This document shows, piece after piece, positions 44,029 to 55,213 of a stretch of DNA of 64,000 bases (positions are counted from its first letter, which is position 1; every line of letters starts with the position of its first letter). The notes below the pieces were generated by a model that did not search any database, had not been told where the DNA came from, and was given only the letters and a program-made list of their open reading frames with translations. Both the position numbers and the translations under genes were made by a program. Source of the DNA: Aradus depressus (taxonomy: Eukaryota > Arthropoda > Insecta > Hemiptera > Aradidae); the NCBI GenBank assembly GCA_963662175.1, contig OY759222.1:8677222-8741221 (forward strand), read 5' to 3'.

Positions 44029-44572
44029 AATAATTAAAAACACAATAAAATTTGAAAGGTATAGTGGGCCTAAGAAACAGATAAATCAAATCGAATAAGA
44101 TAAAATTATATTATTAAAAACATACTGAAAATAATAAAATAAACGTACAATTCATTTTTACTAAAAAGATATAAAACTACTGGATACTATTAAATAGTCA
44201 CAAATTTTGTATTCCCACAATATTTCACTTTTTTAAATCACTTTTTGCAAGTTGCTGAGATCGAATCGTTTTTAGGGTAATGAATCCACATTTTCGCCGT
44301 AGGACGAGCGATTTTGATGAATTGAAAAATTTATATAACTTTTTTTTAATTGTTGAAATTCGAAACGAGTACTTTGAATCGATACAAGTAATATCTATTC
44401 GATACCTACTTGGAATTGAAAGAAACGTATCGATATCAAAATTCTTGGTATCGGCCATAAGTATCGATATTTTACTTGTATTTACTTGTATCGATAGATC
44501 CCTAAATACATTTTCTGAGAAGTGGAGCGGTGGTAGAGTTGTACAGAGTACTAGGACTCATCTGAGGGCGCC

Positions 44573-45079
44573 GCACAGTGTCAAATATATGAGTTTTGAT
44601 TTTTAAAATTCGAGCCCCCGCTCAATTTTTGATCAATTTGGATGAAACTAGGTGCAAAATATTTGTGAAAGCTGGCTTTTTATCAGATAACTGCGGGTTT
44701 CACAATAAAGGTATTATATGCCAGTGGCAAAAATAGCCAATATATTGAATTTGGACCACTATAGGCCAAAATAACAACATTAGGACCACTTTTGGCTAAA
44801 ATTAATTTTGAATTCGTAATCAGCGACCCAAAAAACGTTCATTTAAGTGGTAAAAATCTGTTAACAAAAACTTGGACAAAAAAAATTAAAATTTTTTAAA
44901 ATTTTCGCGGGGTTTTGGCAGCTGTCAATTGGCATATAATACCTTGATTGTGAAACCCGCAGTTACCTGATAAAAAACCAGCTTTCACAAATATTTTGTT
45001 CCTAGTTTCATCCAAATTGATCAAAAATTGAGCGGGGGCTCGAATTTTGAAAATCAAAACTCATAATTTGACACTGTGC
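44573..45079. mobile_element. Long-TIR MITE, copy 2
   Basis: 507 bp with ends GCACAGTGTCAAATATATGA and the inverse of CTCATAATTTGACACTGTGC. The arms of about 150 bp match copy 1 at 4968. Non-coding. Confidence 0.85.
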
Positions 45080-45283
45080 ACGAGAGAAAAGTTGCAAATG
45101 AAAAAAAAATTTGTATTTCGATGATACATTCATCTGAATTTTTTCAGTTTTTTTCTAAACCTTTTACATTTCCCCTTCCCCACTTTTAGGAATTTTCGAG
45201 TGGCCATATCTCTGGAAATATTCATTTTTCAGAAATATTCACAAGAGTATAAATATCTTATTTTGAACCAAGGAAGGTATATA

Positions 45284-45536
45284 CCGGGTGTCTCAGTTAA
45301 CCTGTCGCCCTCATGTAAACGTTATACGTTTGAGAATATCAAAAAAATAAACGCAAGGGGTCGTGAGTGATTAATCTGAAGTTACTTTTAGGAGTATTGT
45401 CGACTGTGAAATTTGCTCCAGTTTTTCTCCAGCGTAAACAGTTCTGGAATTTTCAATGAGAAGTGATAGCGTTTCATTTTGATATTCTCAAACGTATAAC
45501 GTTTACATGGGAGGGACTGATTAACTGAGACACATG
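45284..45536. mobile_element. MITE with about 60-bp TIRs
   Basis: CCGGGTGTCTCAGTTAACCT ... GTAAACGTTATACGTTTGAG at the left is inverted at the right as CTCAAACGTATAACGTTTAC ... TTAACTGAGACACATGG. The flanking TATA on both sides suits a TA-targeting element. Confidence 0.8.
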
Positions 45537-45734
45537 GTATATAATTTTTTTTCCTTTTTTTGACCTAATTCTACATGTTACGGAACCCCGATAAAAGGGG
45601 TGTTTTCTACCCCTTCCCATCATTTTTAACTCTAACCTTTTTTTAAAATTTTCTATTGACGTCATTACTAACCCATCGCACAAGGTTTCATCTAAGTAGA
45701 AGGCAACTTGGAGGTGAAACTCCCCGATTGACTT

Positions 45735-46030
45735 TACTAAAAGAGGACAGTTGTTTTTGTGAATTTTAGATGCTCTACAATTAGGTTACCATAAATAATA
45801 AATAATTTCTCTTACTTAGCATTGTTGAACTGTGCACTGGCGTGAGTCGAATGTTTTGTGGGGGCGCCTGTGGAGATTCAGAAGCCACTATATATATTGA
45901 GTTTTATCCCAAACGTTGATAGGCTTTGTAGAGAGAGCGTTCTGGGCAAGTTCGTTCTGTCTGTTTTTTATCACAATTTTTTTTTTTTCTCTTCTGTTAA
46001 TAAACACATCCATAAATTCAACTAATATTC
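45735..46030 (+). repeat. Dispersed repeat, pair with 49183-49345; possible LTR relic
   Basis: TTTTAGATGCTCTACAATTA, AATTTCTCTTACTTAGCAT and TGTTGAACTGTGCACTGGCG recur near 49205-49340. Downstream CTATATATATTGAG and GTTAATAAACACATCC resemble an LTR promoter/poly(A) layout, but no primer-binding site or internal genes are seen. Confidence 0.4.
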
Positions 46031-46404
46031 TAATATTTTTTATAAGTAGTTCTCAGATGATATAGATAAGTTTGAATGAAGCCATCGGATCTCTAGAGAT
46101 ATGTTACTCTAGACGAGCTGGTAAGACAGAAGGCGGATGAAGCGACTTTCTCATGGATGAGGTGTGTCCCGGTGGAGGAATGTGAGATGACCAGATCTCA
46201 GATAATTGTCACAACACTTTCACACTACTTGACACCGCCACATCTCAGAGAGGATGTCCATTCACTCTCCTCGCTTCTTCGTGGTCAACACTTGCATATC
46301 AAGAAATCGTTTACCTTTACGTTGTGTAAGGAGCATCTCATTTTATAACAAAATATATATATTTTCAAAAGCTTTATACTTCTCTCATATTACATCTCAA
46401 GCTT

Positions 46405-46645
46405 TTACGAAGTATAGGGAAAGTTATGTAATAGTTCAAAAATTCGATTCGTAGTTTCAACGGAATTTCATGTTTTCCGACCTTTAGATTCCAAATATTT
46501 AAAAAAAACTGTGTGTGTGTGTCTGTGAACACGGTAACTCCCAATAGAATAAATGTATCGACACGAAGTTCTTTATGTGAATCCAGAACCCTCTAACGAC
46601 TACTCCTATTGCTTTTCAGCCAAATCGTCCAAAGGGATGTGATGT
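46405..46645 (+). repeat. B-repeat copy
   Basis: ACGAAGTATAGGGAAAGTTA, TCATGTTTTCCGACC, GTGTCTGTGAACACGGTAAC and CCTATTGCTTTTCAGCCAAA. Confidence 0.75.
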
Positions 46646-46764
46646 ATAAAAAAATAATATACACATTAAAATGATTGAATTATTAATATAAAAAAATTAA
46701 TTATATTTATTTTTCTAAAAAAAGCAATTTCCTTTTAAAACAAAAGTAGAAAACAAAGAGACAC

Positions 46765-47025
46765 AAAGTGGGAGTCCTAAATGTTGCCTACCCTAAATTT
46801 TTATTCACCTAGGGTAGGGGTCTTTAACGAGTACCTGATATCGTACAGGCTCGGGACCATCGCTAAACGTCCCATCGGAAGGACGGCGTGCTTAAGTTTA
46901 TTTTACCTCCCAAATAAAATAGTTTATTTTACCTCCCAAATAAAATAAACTAAGGGCCTCGGTCGGGTTTGGAACCCACGATCTTGAGCTCAGAAGACGC
47001 ATACCACTGAGCTACCGGCGCCCTC
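46765..47025 (-). repeat. SINE1 near-full copy
   Basis: Minus-strand head GGGCGCCGGTAGCTCAGTGG with GATCGTGGGTTC, then a duplicated TTTATTTTACCTCCCAAAT block (inverse), the body and the CTAGGTGAATAAAAATT region; the 3' third is missing. Confidence 0.88.
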
Positions 47026-47665
47026 GAAATTATTATTATATAGCTTCAATAAGTTCCTACATAGGAGGAGAGACGAACGGACAGTCAGACGTCAAACATT
47101 CGTTGATAGAGACTCGTAAAGGGTCTTCGACCTACGGAACTAATAGAGAAAACGTCAAAAATAAAAATAAACATATTTTGTTAGGTTATTGGTGAGAGCT
47201 CACGTCCACAGAGGAGATTGGCTAGGGCTGACCTCTGGCGTGGGACCCCTGCCCCAACTGTAGACAGATGACCATACAACCTCTACCTAGATATCTCCAT
47301 TTTGTGTCAGCTAAGTCACGGCGGTGCTAACACCTTTTCTAGTCATCTTGCAATTTTAAATGATCAACTCCGTTTGTTCATAAGAGTACCTTTGGAAAAT
47401 GTCCAACGTGTCGATACGAATAGTAAAATGTAAGCAGTGTGGGAATGTTAAATAGAGTGTAGAATTTCCCAAGAAAAGTTGTTGATGTTTTAACCTGGAA
47501 AATTTCTGATTTTTTCGACTTTCCCAGCTGAATGGCCAATTTGCAGGCGTTTTAGTCAAAAACCCTCAGACTGATAACACAGTGCCCCCCCCCATACATA
47601 AACAACAGAACACTTCATAACGATCTTATGATACACACAGTACCCGACACAATACAAACTACTTA
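47026..47665. other. No gene recognised
   Basis: Contains degenerate, stop-ridden frames around 47190-47410 and a poly-C tract near 47585. Nothing can be assigned. Confidence 0.4.
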
Positions 47666-47966
47666 AATAAGTAATTAGATTTATCAGTCCGATTTTTTTA
47701 TTTAAATCACAACTAGTTTCGGCAATTTGCCATCTTCAGGTGGTGAATCTTTCTAGAGAAGAGGTCAAGGGACACGTTCGAGTATCAGGGACCAGCTGGA
47801 CACTGATACTCGAACGAGTCCTTAACCTCTTCTCTAGAAATATTCACCACCTGAAGATGGCAAATTGCCGAAACTAGTTGTGGTTTAAATAAAAAAATTA
47901 TGTTGGACTGATAAATCTAATTACTTATTTAACAAGTTAGTCCACTACATCTATCTACCACCAAGA
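47666..47966. mobile_element. Foldback retroelement-like unit with 15-bp target duplication
   Basis: The direct repeat AATACAAACTACTTA at 47651-47665 and 47967-47981 brackets a 301-bp unit. Its first about 265 bp are a near-perfect palindrome (arms about 130 bp, centre near 47797), followed by a CACTACATCTATCTACCACC tail. The long target duplication suits retroposition more than a cut-and-paste element. A single-arm relative is at 26767-26880. Confidence 0.75.
47846..47884 (+). ncRNA. Hammerhead-ribozyme-like motif (type I layout)
   Basis: Stem I ACCAC (47846-47850) pairs with GTGGT (47880-47884). The core boxes are CTGAAGA (47851-47857) and GAAA (47870-47873). Stem II is GGC/GCC (extendable to GGCAA/TTGCC) and minimal stem III is AC/GT with a 2-nt loop, placing the expected cleavage site after T47879. 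One unpaired T (47858) before stem II departs from the classical fold. A mirrored version on the other arm pairs less well. Activity is inferred, not shown. Confidence 0.4.
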
Positions 47967-48519
47967 AATACAAACTACTTACATAGAATTTTAGAAAACT
48001 TTACACACATACAAACCCAGTATAGATTAAATTCAATTAAATCAATAAATAATTCTGTACTAAATAAAATGCCTAGTTTCGTGATATTATTATTATTGAT
48101 ATTGATATCATGCTGGGAGATTTGCCGTGTGGACCTCAAGGGCCGCACTTAGTTAGAAATGCCACCTTTGTAGAGTCCTAATACACGGCCCAGTAATTTC
48201 CTCTGATTTAGGGTACAAAGAGGCGAAGCACACACATCCGAGAACCTGCTTGTTATTATTTTGTAATTCTCCACGTCGCTATTAATATGAATGAAGCTAT
48301 TTATATTTTGTTTAATAGCATGAAAATATATAAATTAATTGGGAAAAAATGTAGGACAATATTATAGAAGTAGAACGGAAAAGGAAATTCAATAATGAAA
48401 AGATAATGGGCAAAGTCCGATACTAATTATATATAGAGGTCACGGATTGAACCTCAAGTGCTATTAAATGTTACTTAGATATATATTTATTATTATAATT
48501 ACTGACAATAATAAGACCT

Positions 48520-48592
48520 ATATGGACATACAGACTTGAGCTATGGGGTTGTGCTGAGCCATCTAATATCAAAGGTATCCTATGTGATGTAT
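48520..48592 (+). pseudogene. LINE RT fragment
   Basis: About 70 bp translating IIRPIWTYRLELWGCAEPSN, the conserved block after the RT palm in Jockey-like ORF2. Confidence 0.6.
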
Positions 48593-48900
48593 ACAAAAAA
48601 TACACACATTAAAATGATTAAATTATTAATATTAAAAAATTAATTATATTTATTTTTCTATAAAAAGCACATTTCTTTTAAAACAAATAAGTAAAAAACA
48701 AAACACGGCCATCAGCTGTTTTTTTAGTGTGTGGAAGGACGGGTCGAGATCTGGGTTCAATGACGACGGTCTGAGTGAAGATAGAAAGTGGTGTTTAGGC
48801 TTAAGTTGTGATGAACTAAATAGGAGTGAATTGACGGTGAAATTTATCCGCAAATAAGGTACTGTTGTTTGTTTATATGTACAGGATATATACCCAGAAA
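48593..48900 (+). repeat. Dispersed repeat, related to 46650-46765 and 52020-52340
   Basis: ACACATTAAAATGATTAAAT, TTTATTTTTCTATAAAAAGC and CATCAGCTGTTTTTTTAGTG recur at 46660 (plus) and around 52190-52330 (minus). The minus copy keeps a 72-aa frame (HDHQLFLISVEESKVGRSE) that is broken here; the product is unknown. Confidence 0.5.
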
Positions 48901-49182
48901 TATATAACTTAAATTTAGAAAATGGCCAAAATGTAAAACAAAAAAAGATTGTATTAGTGTTAAGAATTTAGTTTTTAAGATTTTTCTTTTGATTTTTGTT
49001 TGTTTCAATGTTTAGTTTTTTTATTTTAATAATGTAGATTTAAGAAGATAAACCCAATATTTGCTCTCGTATCTATTCTAATCATTTTCCCTGTTACAAT
49101 CAGTGTTGCCGCGCGGCATCACAAAGAACTACAAATAAAAAATAGGGTTATGTTCCAGTGTTCTCATTAGGGATAGACAAAG

Positions 49183-49345
49183 AGGAGAGTTCTTTTTGTG
49201 ACTTTTAGATGCTGTACAATTACGTTACCATGACGGAAGCGTCACAAAAAAATTCCCCTTAATTACAATATTAACAAAAAATAATTTCTCTTATTAGCAT
49301 TGTTGAACTGTGCACTGGTGTGAGTCGAATGTTTTGAGGTGGCGC
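49183..49345 (+). repeat. Second copy of the 45735 repeat
   Basis: GACTTTTAGATGCTGTACAA, AATTTCTCTTATTAGCATTG and GTGCACTGGTGTGAGTCGAA. It ends where the next SINE1 begins. Confidence 0.6.
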
Positions 49346-49530
49346 CTATAGTACAGAGGTCAAGCGTGTTTGCCTAGGAAGTTAGGATATGTTGAGCACA
49401 CTGTCCTTCTACTCGCTCAAAGACCTCCTAACGTAGGTAATTAAGCCTAGATAGGCAAAATTATACACAGTAGAGAGCTTGTCGAACGGTAGTAATCGAT
49501 ATGGTCTCGTAGTAAAAGCCTGGGAATGTA
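49336..49530 (+). repeat. SINE1 copy, eroded
   Basis: GGCGCCTATAGTACAGAGGT head, GTTGAGCACACTGTCCTTC, AAGCCTAGATAGGCAAAATT and ATATGGTCTCGTAGTAAAAG, with several deletions. Confidence 0.7.
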
Positions 49531-50279
49531 ACAAAAACACAAGAACATGTTTGAATACGTTTATAGAAATTTACCTCAAGAAATGGAATTTAGTTAATTT
49601 GAATAGAAGGGGAGAACAGACGAAAACAGCTTCGGTTTTCAAGCTTTATCAAACTTTCGTCGAAAAATAGGAAATTTCAAATTAAACTTTGCTCTGGATC
49701 ATGACATGTTCGGTTCATATGTAGGTAAAGAGGTTACTTTATTAATAATGAGGCCAATTACTCTACAAAAAACATTAAACTCGAAAAAAAAAACTAATTA
49801 CCTCTTCACACGAATTGAGTTCGGAAACACGAAGTATTTCTTGTAACCACAAACTTCTGGGGAAGAGAGACTGTTCACTAAATATAACTTGAAACCGTTC
49901 TGTAATTGATTTTTGTAAAATTGGTTTTACAGGACGTATATTTTCAAGCCTATAATTCATATACCATATAGATAATATTGAATTAATTTGTTGTAATAAA
50001 ATGACGCCATAATACACTATACTGCATATAAAACACTATAGTATGTATACAATATGTCTTAATAATACAGTATAGTGTCTATGTATGAAACACTGAAGAG
50101 TATATATAATACACCATAGTGTGTATTGGACATTATAGTGTATATAATACATTTTAATGTATTTAAAAGACTATCGTGGCTCCTTATGTATAGAAAAGAG
50201 GTTAAAAACGTTATATTAGTTAAAATAGTTGATGGTTAGTGGTTTGGGTTTTGGTCCTTTGTCCCGACTGTTTATACTT

Positions 50280-50735
50280 CACCAGCTATACGATGTATAG
50301 GGGAAGTTATGTAACAGGAAAAATTCATTGCGGAGTTTTCAACAATATTCATATTTTCCGACCTCTAGATTACAAAAACTCAAAAAAAAAATGTCTGTCT
50401 GTCTGGCTGTGTGTGTGTGTCTGTGAACACGATAACTCCCGATAGAAAGAATGTATCTACACGAAATTTCATGTGTGAATTTAAAACTCTATAAGGACGA
50501 CATTCATTACATTTAAGAGGAATCGGCAAAAGGAAAGGAGGGGGGGGGGGGTCAAAGGGAGGCACATCTCAAAAACTGGCGATATAATGAAATTAAATTA
50601 CATATTTGAAGTCAAGAAGTGAGGACATTACTTGTCATATTTCAGCGATATCGGCTGAAGGTAAGAGAGGGTTGAGGGGGGGGGGGGGGGGGGGGGGGGT
50701 TCACAATTCTACATTAAGAACTGCTCATATAATGA
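50280..50735 (+). repeat. B-repeat copy with G-run expansion
   Basis: CCAGCTATACGATGTATAGG end, GAAGTTATGTAACAGG, TCTGTGAACACGATAACTCC, two G runs (about 50537-50550 and 50676-50699). Confidence 0.75.
50676..50699 (+). repeat. G24 homopolymer
   Basis: 24 consecutive G within the B copy; prone to slippage and to G-quadruplex formation. Confidence 0.9.
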
Positions 50736-50751
50736 ATTTATCAGTTTTTTA

Positions 50752-50966
50752 TCTAGGAGGTGAAAAACGATAATCCCGAGTCCGTACAATGTCAGCCACT
50801 CGATAATTACCCGTACCCTATGTGAATAAAAACTTAGGGTTTGGTCAAAATTTAGTACTCCACAGTAGAGTCGGGCTCATGTCCACCAGAGCGACGAAAG
50901 AGCGCTCTGGTATTAGACGATATGACCTTGTAGTTAAAGCCTGAACGTGAGTCATAATAATTAACT
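50752..50966 (+). repeat. SINE1 body copy
   Basis: GATAATCCCGAGTCCGTACA, ACAGTAGAGTCGGGCTCATG and CCAGAGCGACGAAAGAGCGC, then GGTATTAGACGATATGACC and a GAGTCATAATAATTAACTAG end. Confidence 0.85.
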
Positions 50967-50999
50967 AGTTAAGATTCAAACGCTCTTATTATTAATTAA

Positions 51000-51062
51000 A
51001 TGACCGAACGTAAATTTTCTTGTTGTTGATGTCCGCCAGTGACGCATGGACCTGACAGAAAG
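51000..51062 (+). repeat. Short dispersed repeat, pair with 52563-52668
   Basis: TGACCGAACGTAAATTTTCT and TCCGCCAGTGACGCATGGAC recur with an insertion near 52563-52668. Confidence 0.55.
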
Positions 51063-51402
51063 GAGAAAGTCGAGGGACCGACAGCCGGCCAACTACGGCT
51101 CTATCTATCTCTTTGTTTCATCCATACCTTCCTACCTTGCTTCCAGTCTGGAGCGGCAAGACCAGATCCAAACCTCTGTTTTTACTTTCACAATTCAGTC
51201 ATATCTTGGAGAAAGTTATGTGTGTTGAAGTTTTATCATAAACTTCTATTCCCGGATCTCCAGAAAGGCTTTCAATCTTCAACTATTTGTCATCAATGTT
51301 CATTTGGACATTTGGAGTGGACTCTAGAGAAGATAACACTCGAACAGAAATATCTCCAATTAAAGAAGTGTTTGTATGAGATAGTAAGATGTGGGAACGA
51401 GA

Positions 51403-51472
51403 TTTCTCATAGAAATAAAAGACGTTGTCTTCCCACTGTTTTAAAGAAAACGTCTTTTATTTCTATGAGAAA
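51403..51472. repeat. Perfect 24-bp hairpin
   Basis: TTTCTCATAGAAATAAAAGA plus CGTT pairs exactly with 51449-51472 across a 22-nt loop. Pre-miRNA-sized, but there is no independent support for transcription. Confidence 0.85.
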
Positions 51473-52019
51473 GAAGTGTGTTAAATAAAAAATGTTAATG
51501 TTAAGTATATAAATAATTATTAATAATTGAAATAATAATAATTAAATAAACAATGAATTAAAAAGAATGAATAATTAAATTAAATTACCACATTTTCTGC
51601 AGAAATTGTATCTCTGGTCTTTTACTAAATTTTGTGCAGTATTTTTCGAAAAGGGGCCCTAAAAAAAATATCAAAAGTTCAAGACGTGCAATTTTGAATA
51701 AAGTGCACGTAATATTAAAAAAATTTCAATTAACAAACTTTTCATTTGGATTTCTAAAGAGATGCCATATTGTTTTTCTAAATTTGCCAAAAATATTGAA
51801 TCTAATCCAAAGGTATCAATTATCTTACTTAACAGGGATTAACAGAGAAAATGAATAGCATAGAATTTACGAGAACAAATAATTGGATTTATTTATTTAA
51901 ACTATATAATAATAATTAATAACTAAAAAATCAAATTATCTACAAAAAGAAATCTTTTAAGCTAATTTTTACATTTATGTTTTAGTCTCTTTTCTTTCCA
52001 AATACTGGCCATTCTTCAA

Positions 52020-52340
52020 ATTTAAGTTATTTCAGGGCATATAAAACATATAATTAAATTAAAGTACCTTCTTTGTGCTTCTATTTCAATTAAAACTCCA
52101 ATTAATCCACACCTTAAGCCTAAACTCTCACTCCATCTCAACTCTGACCTTCCAACCTTCGACTCTTCTACACTAATTAAAAACAGCTGATGGTCGTGTT
52201 TTTTTTTTAAACAAAATGCATTCATATTATTATTCACCAATTTAGTTGCTTCTTGGATTTTATTTTATATCAATAAATATAGTTAATTTAATAATATTAA
52301 TAATTTGAATGTGTGTATTTTTTATACATCGCAGAAGTTT
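52020..52340 (-). repeat. Dispersed repeat copy with a short open frame
   Basis: The inverse orientation of the 48593 repeat. The frame at 52240-52022 is open for 72 aa; no domain is recognised. Confidence 0.45.
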
Positions 52341-52744
52341 ATAGTTTGATATGAGAATGCAAGTATCATTGGCCTCAGTATGTTAACTTCTCTTTTTAAA
52401 TGAGTTTTTAAAAAAAGGTTTTTCTTCTTTTCTCGGGATTTGAGCTGAATTTTTAGTGAAATGCTCTGCTGATATTTCTGCAATTATACTGAAGATATAA
52501 GGAAGTAATAACTTTGACTCAACTTACGACTTCAATTCATATACATGAACTAGCTCTCATCAACTGACCGAACGTGTAATTCCGAACGCCTCCTTAGACA
52601 TTAAATGTCTAAAAAATTTTCTTGTTCTTGAAGTCCGCCAGTGACGCACGGACTTGACAGAGGTACGTATCTCCAAAGTAATTTTTATCATAACCAATCC
52701 ATAAACAGGAATCAGTGTTTTAGTTTTTTTTTCTTTTACTCCCC

Positions 52745-53125
52745 CAGGTACACCTTACAATTACAATTGTAATCGGTCAAAAATTCGATGCTGACTTATC
52801 AAAGAAATTTCATATTTTCTGACTTCCTAATTCCTAAAGTGAAAAAGAAAATTCTGCCTCTCTGTTTGTATATGACATATAACTCTCGATATAATGAATG
52901 TATTGACACGAACATTTATATGTGTATCCATAACCCTCCAAGAACAACACCTATTGATTTTCAGTCAAATCGGTCAAAGTGAAGGGGATGATTAGGAGAG
53001 AGGGTTAACACAAAAACTGTACTAACTGTCGTTGTAATGAATGTATCGACACAAAATTTCATATGTAAATTTAAAGCTCTATAAACATGACACTTATTAA
53101 TTTTGAGCGGTGATTTACCGATTAC
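52745..53125 (+). repeat. B-repeat copy
   Basis: TGTAATCGGTCAAAAATTCG, CATATTTTCTGACTTCC, CCTATTGATTTTCAGTCAAA and TGAATGTATCGACACAAAAT, ending GAGCGGTGATTTACCGATTA, then a 21-T run (53126-53146). Confidence 0.75.
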
Positions 53126-53395
53126 TTTTTTTTTTTTTTTTTTTTTCGACCCTTGAAAAACTTTCTATTTCCCACAGTAATCCTCTACTCCTTCATACTT
53201 TCTGCCCTACTTCCTTAAGCGCCAATGGCCTAGAGACCTCCTTAGTGGTAGTAGTGACTGTAACTAGTTATAAATGAAGTGCTACTCAGTAGCTAGGGTA
53301 TCACCACTGAATGATTTCTCTCCTCTTGACATTGCATTATTTTGCACTTTTGCTTGTTATTTATATTATTTATAAAGTTGTGAATATCAATTAGT

Positions 53396-53803
53396 TTTTT
53401 TTTAATTTTATTTATTTATTTACATATTCACAACGACAACATTTGTCACTAGTGATTGTGATGATGTGCGATGGCAAGTGTGTCGCTGTACTGCTGAGGT
53501 ACGTGACCGAAGAGGAGTCCAGGCTAGTCCCGGAGCAGGTCCCTCTGCCATGCCCGCTTGAGACGTCGTGGCGGATTTGTGGGGAGAGTGTTCGTGGATA
53601 ATTTCAGAATAAGTGGATTGGCGTGATGATGGAGTTTGTCGTGAAAATTTTGATATCGTGTCTTGATAACAGAAGGTACAAATGGGATGTTGAGGTCATT
53701 ATGTAAAGTGAGGTTGGAAACGTAAAATGGCGCATTGGCAATGTGGTGTAGTATGATGGATTGTATTGACTGAAGGCGTTGTATGTTTGATTTTTTGGCT
53801 GAT
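53396..53803 (-). pseudogene. 5'-truncated Jockey LINE insertion with 12-bp target duplication
   Basis: The direct repeat ATATCAATTAGT at 53384-53395 and 53804-53815 brackets a fragment that translates on the minus strand as KKSNIQRLQSIQSIILHHIA, LTLHNDLNIPFVPSVIKTRY and PRRLKRAWQRDLLRD, then a short 3' UTR with AATAAATAAAAT and an A-run. A clean, recent insertion of a different LINE subfamily from the 38-kb one. Confidence 0.88.
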
Positions 53804-53962
53804 ATATCAATTAGTAAATTTTAAAAAATGTATACCTGTATACTTATGTAAATAATAGTTCCAAAAAATTTGTTTTCTCTGCCTACATACGTGAGGTATT
53901 TTCTTTCTCTCAAGAAATATATATAAAAAACGTAATACATTGTAAAAATGTCGTCTGAGAAT

Positions 53963-54215
53963 CACCAGTAATGTACTTCCCCAGAATGAATTAATCAATT
54001 AACTTTTCGCTCCCCTTCCAAACTCATATTTAAATATTTTTATATATTTAAAGTCCAAACCCAAAGAGGACATAACCTGTCTAATTTCAGCAATATCGGC
54101 TGAAGGGAAGGGAGGTTCAACTCAAAAACTCTATTAATTCCTTCGAATTTCTTTTCGGTTACATAACTTCCTCTATACTCCGTGTTGCTGAAGAAGTAAA
54201 ATACGATGATCTTCA
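53963..54215. repeat. B-repeat mosaic
   Basis: The minus-type end TGTACTTCCCCAGAATGAAT, plus-type TTTCAGCAATATCGGCTGAA, and minus-type CGGTTACATAACTTCCTCTA. Confidence 0.6.
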
Positions 54216-54614
54216 GTTAGTCATAGTTTCAATTGAAGAAAAGAAACTGAGAAGCGGATTTCCAACATTACAATTATATCTTAAATAGAAAGTGAAAAAT
54301 ATCTTTGCAATTTTTATTTTTATTTTTTATTTTTGTTGTTAATTGCCGAAGAGAAAGGTCACTTTTTAAATATATGAAGGTGGAAAAGAAATGAAGAAAA
54401 GAAATGGAGAATGATGAATTAGTTGAAACTGCATGTCATGGAGATCATATCTCTCATTCCTCTCATCATGACCTCAAGCAATATAGAAACGTATTGAAAG
54501 AGGCATTGAATTGAAAAAAAAAAATCAATCAGCGAATTGTGACTGACATCAGTGAAAATTAATTGTTTTTCTGTCCGTCGCTGACTCAACTATTTTTTTG
54601 GGTAGTTAGCTTAT

Positions 54615-54800
54615 AGTAAGTTACTGTGACTCAGCCTCGGGCTTTAACTACGAGGTCATATCGCCTACTACCAGAGCACTCTTTCGTCACTGTGGTGGAA
54701 ATGAGTCCGACTCTATTATGGGAGTACTAAATTTTGGCTATCTTAAATTTTTATTCAGCTAGGGTAGGGGACTTTAACGAGTACCTCGTACAAGACTTAT
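54615..54800 (-). repeat. SINE1 3' copy
   Basis: GGGCTTTAACTACGAGGTCA, AGAGCACTCTTTCGTCACTG, ATGAGTCCGACTCTATTATG and AGCTAGGGTAGGGGACTTTA. Confidence 0.85.
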
Positions 54801-55213
54801 CGTGATCACATAGAAAGATTTTTTTTCAATTTTATTTTAATCTTGATATGAACCAATATGACCCTGTCTAAAGTGGGGAGAGGAACTCGGGATCAAGGGG
54901 ATACTGAGGGACTGGGATCGGCCATCGGGTCGTCGCTATCCCATCTTACAGAACATTGGGTAGTCTGTTTCCGTTACCAGCTACTGTAGATCAAGTCCCG
55001 TGAATCAACTCCTCCCTAGCTTGGTCGTATAGCAGACCGATGCCACCCTTGAACAGTTTGGGCAGTTCTTGTTCTTGAAAAGCGCTTAAAGATATACTCC
55101 ACTAAGACCTGATAGTATATGAGATATCCAATGTCACTCCAGAAAAGTACCAAAATATAATATAAAATGAAAAAAAGTATAATGAGCATATTTCCAAAAA
55201 TAGCAACTACTAA
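54801..55213. other. No gene recognised
   Basis: Mixed-composition sequence after the SINE1 copy with only short frames lacking motifs. Confidence 0.4.

Noticed and set aside
45824..46030. Solo LTR (TGTTG start, TATA and AATAAA-like signals)
   Set aside because: No matching target duplication, primer-binding site or second LTR found, so only mentioned as a possibility under the dispersed repeat.
46157..46348. 63-codon frame RCVPVEECEMTRSQIIVTT
   Set aside because: Looks mildly protein-like, but I find no family, no partner exon and no clear acceptor.
51039..51488. 149-codon plus-strand frame
   Set aside because: No domain, starts in a dispersed repeat and ends through a perfect hairpin; no splice support.
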